Virus record (IMG/VR): IMGVR_UViG_3300045286_000110
Coordinates: 1 to 26,165 of that record
Source of the DNA: a virus
Direction: 5' to 3' (one strand)
Length of the DNA: 26,165 bases
Part shown: in pieces, positions 22,045 through 26,165 of the stretch
Numbering within the stretch: position 1 is the first letter of the stretch
Layout: the number at the start of each line of letters is the position of its first letter
Made by a program: the position numbers and the translations under genes
Notes under the pieces: generated by a model
What the model was told of the DNA's origin: nothing
The model's database searches: none
Seen by the model: the letters and a program-made list of their open reading frames with translations, nothing else

Positions 22045-22068
22045 AAAACCGGCGCCCGAAGGCGCCGG
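22045..22068 (-). terminator. Intrinsic terminator after the capsid region
   Basis: Read on the minus strand, an eight-base perfect stem (CCGGCGCC pairing with GGCGCCGG) encloses a TTCG tetraloop and is followed directly by TTTT. On the plus strand the stem arms are 22049-22056 and 22061-22068, and the A-run is 22045-22048. A GC-rich stem, stable UUCG loop and short U tract are the textbook form of a Rho-independent terminator. The U tract is short, so partial read-through into the following virion genes is likely. It lies between the 69- and 50-residue genes. Confidence 0.8.
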
Positions 22069-22088
22069 CACGAGCAGTTGACGGGGCC

Positions 22089-22298
22089 TTACGCGCCGTC
22101 AGGAATGCCACTTAGACCTGGCGTGTACGCCGGGGTCTGCTTCTTGCCCGAGTCGCTGTTGTCCTGGTCGGGACCCAGCGGCGTGTGCGGATAGCGCGCC
22201 TTGGCCTTGCCGCTGGCCTGCGCGTTTTCCTTCTGGATCGTTTCAGGCGGCACCTTGACGCCGTAGTTCGCGCCGTACGGGTTCTTGGTCACTTTCAT
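22089..22298 (-). CDS. Small hypothetical protein downstream of capsid (69 aa)
   Basis: This encodes 69 residues from the ATG at 22298 with a strong AGGAG six to seven bases upstream. The protein is hydrophilic, rich in Lys, Gly, Pro, Gln and Asn (MKVTKNPYGANYGVKVPPE, then GPDQDNSDSGKKQTPAYTPG), and looks disordered with no hydrophobic core. It is flanked by two hairpins, one before it and one after. A minor capsid or decoration-related role would fit the position right after the major capsid gene, but nothing in the sequence proves it. Confidence 0.68.
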   Translation of the reverse strand: MKVTKNPYGANYGVKVPPETIQKENAQASGKAKARYPHTPLGPDQDNSDSGKKQTPAYTPGLSGIPDGA

Positions 22299-22323
22299 CT
22301 TTGAACTCCTGTGTTGCCGGGGC

Positions 22324-22351
22324 GGATGGGGACCATCGCAGGCCCCAATCC
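22324..22351 (-). promoter_or_regulatory. Stable stem-loop between capsid gene and the following small gene
   Basis: On the minus strand, two 11-base arms pair at ten positions (one G-U, one mismatch) around a six-base loop; the plus-strand arms are 22324-22334 and 22341-22351. It starts eight bases after the end of the capsid coding region. No T-run follows, so it is not a simple intrinsic terminator. It may protect the 3' end of the capsid message or tune expression of the genes after it. Confidence 0.55.
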
Positions 22352-22359
22352 TACTCCGA

Positions 22360-23292
22360 TTACGAGCGACGGACCACTGCCAGACCGATGTACTTCGACT
22401 CGACGACCTTGAATCCGAAGACCATCAGGCCCCGGATGATGTAGCCGAAGTCCGAAGGGTTGTCGATCATCTGGCACTCGACGATCTGCGCCGCGAACGT
22501 CAGGCCGGCCGCGTGGCCGAACAAGATGTACGACGCCGGGCCGGGCGAGGTCTGCGTGAGCAGATTGCGCGACTGGTAGATCGTGAAGCGATCGATCTCA
22601 CCCACCTTGCCGTTGCGCAGGATCGAAACCCCGTCGCCGGCCAGCGAAGCGATACGCAGATCGGACTTCTTGATCAAGGCCACGAACCAGGGCGGCACGA
22701 CCATCCAACGGCCTTCGTCCGAGACGTTTTGCTCGTCCATGACGGTGCCGCAGTCAACGATGAACTCGACCACAGTGGTCTTGCTCACGCTGACAGGGTT
22801 CGTGCTGTCGCCGAGGTTGATGCTGACCGAGTCGACGCCCGCGTTCGGCCCGTGGTTGTCGGCTCCGACCGAAGCCGGAATCGTCGTCAACAGGTCCGAG
22901 TCAGCGGCGATGCGCAGCTGGATCGAGCCATCATTGGCGAACACGTCCGCCATGTCGATGTCCGATTGCCGCGAGTCGACCGTGGACAATGCCACGGCAA
23001 AGCTCTTCGCCTGATCGATTGCGAGGGTGACCGAGTTGTTCGACGGGTACTGGGACGTGAGGCCCGCACCGATGACGTAGTCGGAGACCGTGACAGTCGG
23101 AATCGTGCGGATTTTGACCTGCGCGCCGTAGCCCGCGATCTCGCCCTCGTAATCCGTGCTGCAAATCTCACCGAAAACGGTTGTCTTGTAGAACTTCTCG
23201 ACCAGCTTGCCGGAGTAGATCTCCGGGTTGAAATTGATGGTGCCTGACGGGCCATAGTCCGGGACACCACCTGCACGAGCAACGCCTGACAT
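22360..23292 (-). CDS. Major capsid protein
   Basis: This encodes 310 residues from the ATG at 23292, with AGGAG upstream. It directly follows the scaffold gene, the usual order. The N-terminus contains FNPEIYSGKLVEKFYKTTVF, followed by an ICSTDYEGEIAGYGAQVKIR segment. Further landmarks are SRQSDIDMADVFAND, the block RWMVVPPWFVALIKKSDLR, and a C-terminal region DFGYIIRGLMVFGFKVV. These are features of the phage coat proteins with HK97-like fold that end in a beta-rich strand pair. Size and composition are normal for this group. No protease maturation site is visible, in keeping with a separate scaffold. Confidence 0.87.
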   Translation of the reverse strand: MSGVARAGGVPDYGPSGTINFNPEIYSGKLVEKFYKTTVFGEICSTDYEGEIAGYGAQVKIRTIPTVTVSDYVIGAGLTSQYPSNNSVTLAIDQAKSFAVALSTVDSRQSDIDMADVFANDGSIQLRIAADSDLLTTIPASVGADNHGPNAGVDSVSINLGDSTNPVSVSKTTVVEFIVDCGTVMDEQNVSDEGRWMVVPPWFVALIKKSDLRIASLAGDGVSILRNGKVGEIDRFTIYQSRNLLTQTSPGPASYILFGHAAGLTFAAQIVECQMIDNPSDFGYIIRGLMVFGFKVVESKYIGLAVVRRS

Positions 23293-23330
23293 GGTGTGTT
23301 CTCCTAAAGGTTAGGCGTGTTGAGGCCGCA

Positions 23331-24323
23331 TCACTGCGACCCTCTTAGCTTCTCCAGTCGTTGCTCAAACGCAACCCGTTCTGCATCCTTCACCCTGCCG
23401 AGTGCTGCACGCTTGTAGAAGTCCCGGATCTCCTCTTTCGTGGGGGCCTTCACTGCCACATCCGAGGCCGCCGCAGGCGTCTCTGAGGGAGTGGGGGCCG
23501 CAGCAGGAGCAGCGGTGACCGGTGGCACTGGCGTTGCCGCCTTGGTGCTGAGAAAGGCCTTGAACATCTTGGCGACTCGCGCTGCGTCAAACGCAGCAAC
23601 GTGCCGATCAAGCGTGGCTTGGCGTTGTTCTCCGAATTCCGACTCGGGTTGCGCGAGCCAGGCATGCCAGTCCTCACCGACGTCGATTTCGGCGTAGTTC
23701 GGGATGCTCTCAGCGAGTTTTTCCCTGAACACCGCCTTGCGGTCTTCCAAATCCTGCGCAGTTTCCCGCTTGCGCTGATCACGAAGGGGCTGCACTTCAG
23801 CCTCGATCGCGCGCTGCACGGATGTCTGCGCGGCTTTGTGGGCCGCGAGCGCCATCGCTTCACACTGGGCTTCGCCGAACTGCTCGATCTGTTCCGGGGT
23901 GAAATAATCACCTGGATTCAACTTCGCAGCCGGTGCCTTGGCTTGCAAATCGCGAATCTGCGTTTGCAACTCGTCAAACCGTTGCTGGTACTGCTCGCGT
24001 TCTGTCACGCGCTCGCGCCGAACGGAGTCCAGGACACCGGCAGTCGCTTTGAAGCGTTGCTTCCAGTATTCGGGATCGCTCTCGCGCGGGTCTGCAGCCG
24101 GCGCCGAAGCGGGAGCGGCAGGAATCGCGGGTACGGGCGGCGCAGTCGCCGCAACGGGGGGTGTGGTCTCTGCTGCGTTCGGCGCGGGGGCCGGAGGCGC
24201 GCTTGATTCCAGGGGAGCAGCCTTCGATTCGGCTTGTGCTTTCAGCGCATCAGCAATTGCTTGCGAGCGGCGGATCACAGCGCGAGGAAGACGGGTTTCG
24301 TTCGAGGTAGGGGAAGCTTGCAT
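23331..24323 (-). CDS. Capsid scaffolding protein
   Basis: This encodes 330 residues from the ATG at 24323, six bases after GGAG; a GTG at 24335 has no well-spaced site. The N-terminal third is Ala/Pro-rich and probably disordered (around residues 35-80). A central coiled-coil-like region follows (RRERVTEREQYQQRFDELQ). Acidic helices come next, and a second Ala/Pro linker (about 265-295) precedes a short charged C-terminal helix (EEIRDFYKRAALGRV, ending EQRLEKLRG). A disordered and helical protein without enzyme motifs placed just before the major capsid gene is the standard form of a scaffold. The basic C-terminus may bind the coat. Confidence 0.82.
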   Translation of the reverse strand: MQASPTSNETRLPRAVIRRSQAIADALKAQAESKAAPLESSAPPAPAPNAAETTPPVAATAPPVPAIPAAPASAPAADPRESDPEYWKQRFKATAGVLDSVRRERVTEREQYQQRFDELQTQIRDLQAKAPAAKLNPGDYFTPEQIEQFGEAQCEAMALAAHKAAQTSVQRAIEAEVQPLRDQRKRETAQDLEDRKAVFREKLAESIPNYAEIDVGEDWHAWLAQPESEFGEQRQATLDRHVAAFDAARVAKMFKAFLSTKAATPVPPVTAAPAAAPTPSETPAAASDVAVKAPTKEEIRDFYKRAALGRVKDAERVAFEQRLEKLRGSQ

Positions 24324-24367
24324 TTGGTTCTCCACGGTCCTGGTCTAGCAGGGCGCCGGTAAGAGGT

Positions 24368-24622
24368 TCAAACCTGCCGAAATTCGCGTGCCGGCGAAGG
24401 TTTGCTGCGCACGAGCTTCAGGGATGCGCCTTCGATATCTGCCAGCAGCTTATCCAGCCGCTGTGCGTGCCCTTGCTGGCGATAAACCTCCTCGCCCACA
24501 CTGGTCCGCAGCTTCATCTCGACGTCTCTCAAGTCGGCTCGTAGAAGCTCACATAGCTTTTTCGCGTCTGGCGACGCTGCGAAACGTGCCAGGAACTCGA
24601 GATCTTCGCCAGTGAGCCGCAT
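24368..24622 (-). CDS. Small helical protein upstream of scaffold (84 aa)
   Basis: This encodes 84 residues from the ATG at 24622. The upstream ribosome-binding site is weak. The protein is helical and charged (LTGEDLEFLARFAAS, AKKLCELLRADLRDVEMKL, QRLDKLLADIEGASLKLV) with one Cys and a basic C-terminal end. No membrane segment is seen. Genes of this size often sit just before the scaffold in phage head modules. Family not recognised. Confidence 0.65.
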   Translation of the reverse strand: MRLTGEDLEFLARFAASPDAKKLCELLRADLRDVEMKLRTSVGEEVYRQQGHAQRLDKLLADIEGASLKLVRSKPSPAREFRQV

Positions 24623-24655
24623 GGGGCTCAGTGTACTGGAAGTGGGCGCTTACCG

Positions 24656-26165
24656 TCAATCCAACCCCAACATGCGCAGCGCAAGGATCTCCGCGGCATG
24701 CTGGTTGCGGAGTTTCTTGATGCGTTCTTCAGCCTGTGCTTTGTCGGCCCTGCTTTGCGTCGTCAAGGTTTCGATCTCCTGCTCCAAGATGTGGATGCGC
24801 GCCAGGATCTCTTCCACCCGTGCTCGTTGCCTGTCGCGATCTCCTGCCACGATGCGCAGTTGTTTTTGCACCTGTGCAAGTTCTGCCGTGGCTTTGTCTC
24901 GTGCATTGCCGAGAGTGCGCAGCCGCTTGTTGGCCAGATCGAGTTCGGCTCGCAGCGCAAGAATTTCAGCCGCAGAAGTGTCCTCTGGCACCGGCACAGG
25001 GACCGGTGTTGGCGCTGCAACGGCTGTAGGTTCGGGTTGCGGTTCTGGCTTTGCTTCCGGCCAGTTGAATGCCGATCCGAGTTTCCGTTCTTCACGAACA
25101 GGCGGCGTGACTGGGGGCACCGTCGCGATCGTCGGTGCTTGCGTTTCCTGCCGCTTCGCTTGCTCTTCGCGCTTCTTGCGCTCGAGACGCATCCGCACGT
25201 TCGGGTAGCCGATCAACCGCGGATCGAGTTCTTCTGGCGGCGGTGTTGGAGGTACGCCTTCTTCACCCAATGGCTGTTCAACGAAGCCGAAGTCTTCGGG
25301 TTCTGGATCCGCTGGTTGCTGCGAAGCGTCCTCAACCAGCGAGAGCAGCGGTTCATCTTCTGTCGCTGCATCCGCTGACAGCGGTGCCTCTACAAAACCT
25401 TCGGCGAACTCATCTTCTTCGAGTTGCAATGAGGCATCATCGAATGATGTGAGCGCTTCTTCGGCGTCTGCAGACAGCGGCGCATCGCTGAAGCCTTCAA
25501 GTTCATCCTGCTCATCGGGTTGTTGCGCTGCATCCTCGACGATCGCCAACATGGGCGCGTCTTCAGCCAGCGGGGCATCTGCAAAGCCTTCAACCTCTTC
25601 ATCGTCTTCAGGCTGCGCGAAATCTGCCGCAGGAACTTCTTCGGCGGCCTCTTGGAGAGGTTGGTCTACGAAACCTTCGAGTTCCTCCTCAACATCCTCG
25701 GGCTGCGCGATCTCCTGAGCACCTTGGTCGTCTTCCTGGAGGGGGCCGTCGGTGAAACCTTCGGCGTCCTCATCCTCTTCGGGTTGCGCGAGCTCGGGCA
25801 GTACCAAGGGCTCTTGCACATCGGCTGGGCGAGGATCATCGGAGAAGCCTTCTGCCGGCTCGTCTTCGTACTCGGGCTGCGTCGAAGCGTCTTCGATCAG
25901 CGCGAGTTGTGGAGAGTCTTCAGGACGAGGCTCATCTGAGAAGCCCTCTACGTCCTCAATATCCTCGGGTTGCGCGATCTCCTGAGCACCCTGATCGTCT
26001 TCCTGCAAGGGCTTGTCGGCGAAGCCCTCGGCATCCTCATCCTCCTCGGGCTGTGCGAGCTCGGGCAGCGCCAAGGGCTCTTGCACATCGGCCGGGCGAG
26101 GATCGTCGGAGAAGCCTTCTGCCGGCTCGTCTTCGTACTCGGGCTGCGTCGAAGCGTCTTCGATC
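24656..26165 (-). CDS. Acidic tandem-repeat protein with C-terminal coiled coil, truncated by right edge
   Basis: The frame stays open to the right edge, so the true start lies outside; 502 residues are visible. The N-terminal visible half is a very acidic array of ten modules of about 27-37 residues. Each begins with EGF and then x[DE]xP[LR] (last copy degenerate, FGF), and each is filled with Glu, Asp, Pro and Gln. A Pro-rich and basic linker follows (LERKKREEQAKRQ). A long coiled coil ends the protein (AEILALRAELDLANKRLRTL, LEQEIETLTTQ, KLRNQHAAEILALRML). It sits before scaffold and capsid. It is probably a virion or assembly protein; the repeat may bind basic partners. Family not recognised. 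Confidence 0.75.
   Translation of the reverse strand, partial: IEDASTQPEYEDEPAEGFSDDPRPADVQEPLALPELAQPEEDEDAEGFADKPLQEDDQGAQEIAQPEDIEDVEGFSDEPRPEDSPQLALIEDASTQPEYEDEPAEGFSDDPRPADVQEPLVLPELAQPEEDEDAEGFTDGPLQEDDQGAQEIAQPEDVEEELEGFVDQPLQEAAEEVPAADFAQPEDDEEVEGFADAPLAEDAPMLAIVEDAAQQPDEQDELEGFSDAPLSADAEEALTSFDDASLQLEEDEFAEGFVEAPLSADAATEDEPLLSLVEDASQQPADPEPEDFGFVEQPLGEEGVPPTPPPEELDPRLIGYPNVRMRLERKKREEQAKRQETQAPTIATVPPVTPPVREERKLGSAFNWPEAKPEPQPEPTAVAAPTPVPVPVPEDTSAAEILALRAELDLANKRLRTLGNARDKATAELAQVQKQLRIVAGDRDRQRARVEEILARIHILEQEIETLTTQSRADKAQAEERIKKLRNQHAAEILALRMLGLD
25690..26164 (-). repeat. 267-base higher-order tandem repeat (89 residues) inside the acidic gene
   Basis: Unit 1 spans about 25898-26164. 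The next copy, starting at 25897, stays nearly identical for about 200 bases before diverging. The spacing is exactly 267 bases, so the reading frame is kept. Each unit contains three shorter modules of 30, 27 and 32 residues that themselves share the EGF/[DE]xP[LR] pattern. The window edge falls within the array, so the number of copies is unknown. Confidence 0.88.

Noticed and set aside
22285-23247. Plus-strand open frame of 320 codons opposite the major capsid gene
   Set aside because: It is rich in Arg, Asp and Val, as expected for antisense of a high-GC gene; the minus strand is a well-supported capsid protein.
25690-26165. Possible CRISPR-like repeat array at the right edge
   Set aside because: Repeats are of uneven 80-110-base modules in a 267-base unit, are translated in frame, and have no conserved short repeat separated by unique spacers.
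1-26165. tRNA genes and sigma70-type promoters
   Set aside because: I saw no cloverleaf and no convincing -35/-10 pair in the few short intergenic gaps; both operons appear to begin outside the window.

Overview
The window is a stretch of a tailed double-stranded DNA bacteriophage genome, or of a prophage, with high G+C content and almost no non-coding DNA. A scaffold plus capsid pair, several large internal-virion/ejection-type proteins, no tape-measure gene and no contractile-tail genes all suggest a short-tailed (podovirus-like) virion. The two-component spanin points to a Gram-negative host. The overall gene style recalls podoviruses of Betaproteobacteria (the BPP-1/BcepC6B kind), but that is an impression, not a search result. 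No integrase, terminase, portal, polymerase, tRNA or reverse transcriptase is visible; they would lie outside the window if present.

There are two convergent gene blocks. The minus-strand block enters from the right edge and runs leftwards. It starts with a long acidic repeat protein cut by the edge, followed by an 84-residue protein, a probable scaffold, the major capsid protein, three small or medium head-region genes, two probable head-tail adaptor proteins, and a large nozzle-like tail protein with a lectin-like insertion. Next come an SPRY-domain protein, two further virion proteins, a GNAT-like protein and five internal-virion/ejection-type proteins. The largest of these (1157 residues) carries an HExxH metallopeptidase motif. 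The block ends with a lysis cassette: membrane proteins, an N-acetylmuramidase-type endolysin, a small membrane protein, and an Rz gene with Rz1 embedded in another frame.

The plus-strand block (about 2 to 6478) is a chain of genes in which nearly every start overlaps the previous stop (ATGA, GTGA or TGATG). It encodes a GT42/DUF115-like protein, two paralogous GT-B/capsule-type proteins, two SAM methyltransferases, a GT9-like glycosyltransferase, an FkbM methyltransferase, a DxD-type GT-A glycosyltransferase and four small proteins. This looks like a dedicated machine that builds and O-methylates a glycan. Its target is unknown: host surface polysaccharide, virion proteins or modified DNA. 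It is the strongest candidate here for an undescribed system.

The two blocks meet at 6478/6480, where a hairpin sits over both stop codons. A canonical intrinsic terminator (22045-22068, minus strand) and a second hairpin (22324-22351) flank the small gene after the capsid gene and may set capsid expression. No gene-free stretch longer than 300 bases exists.
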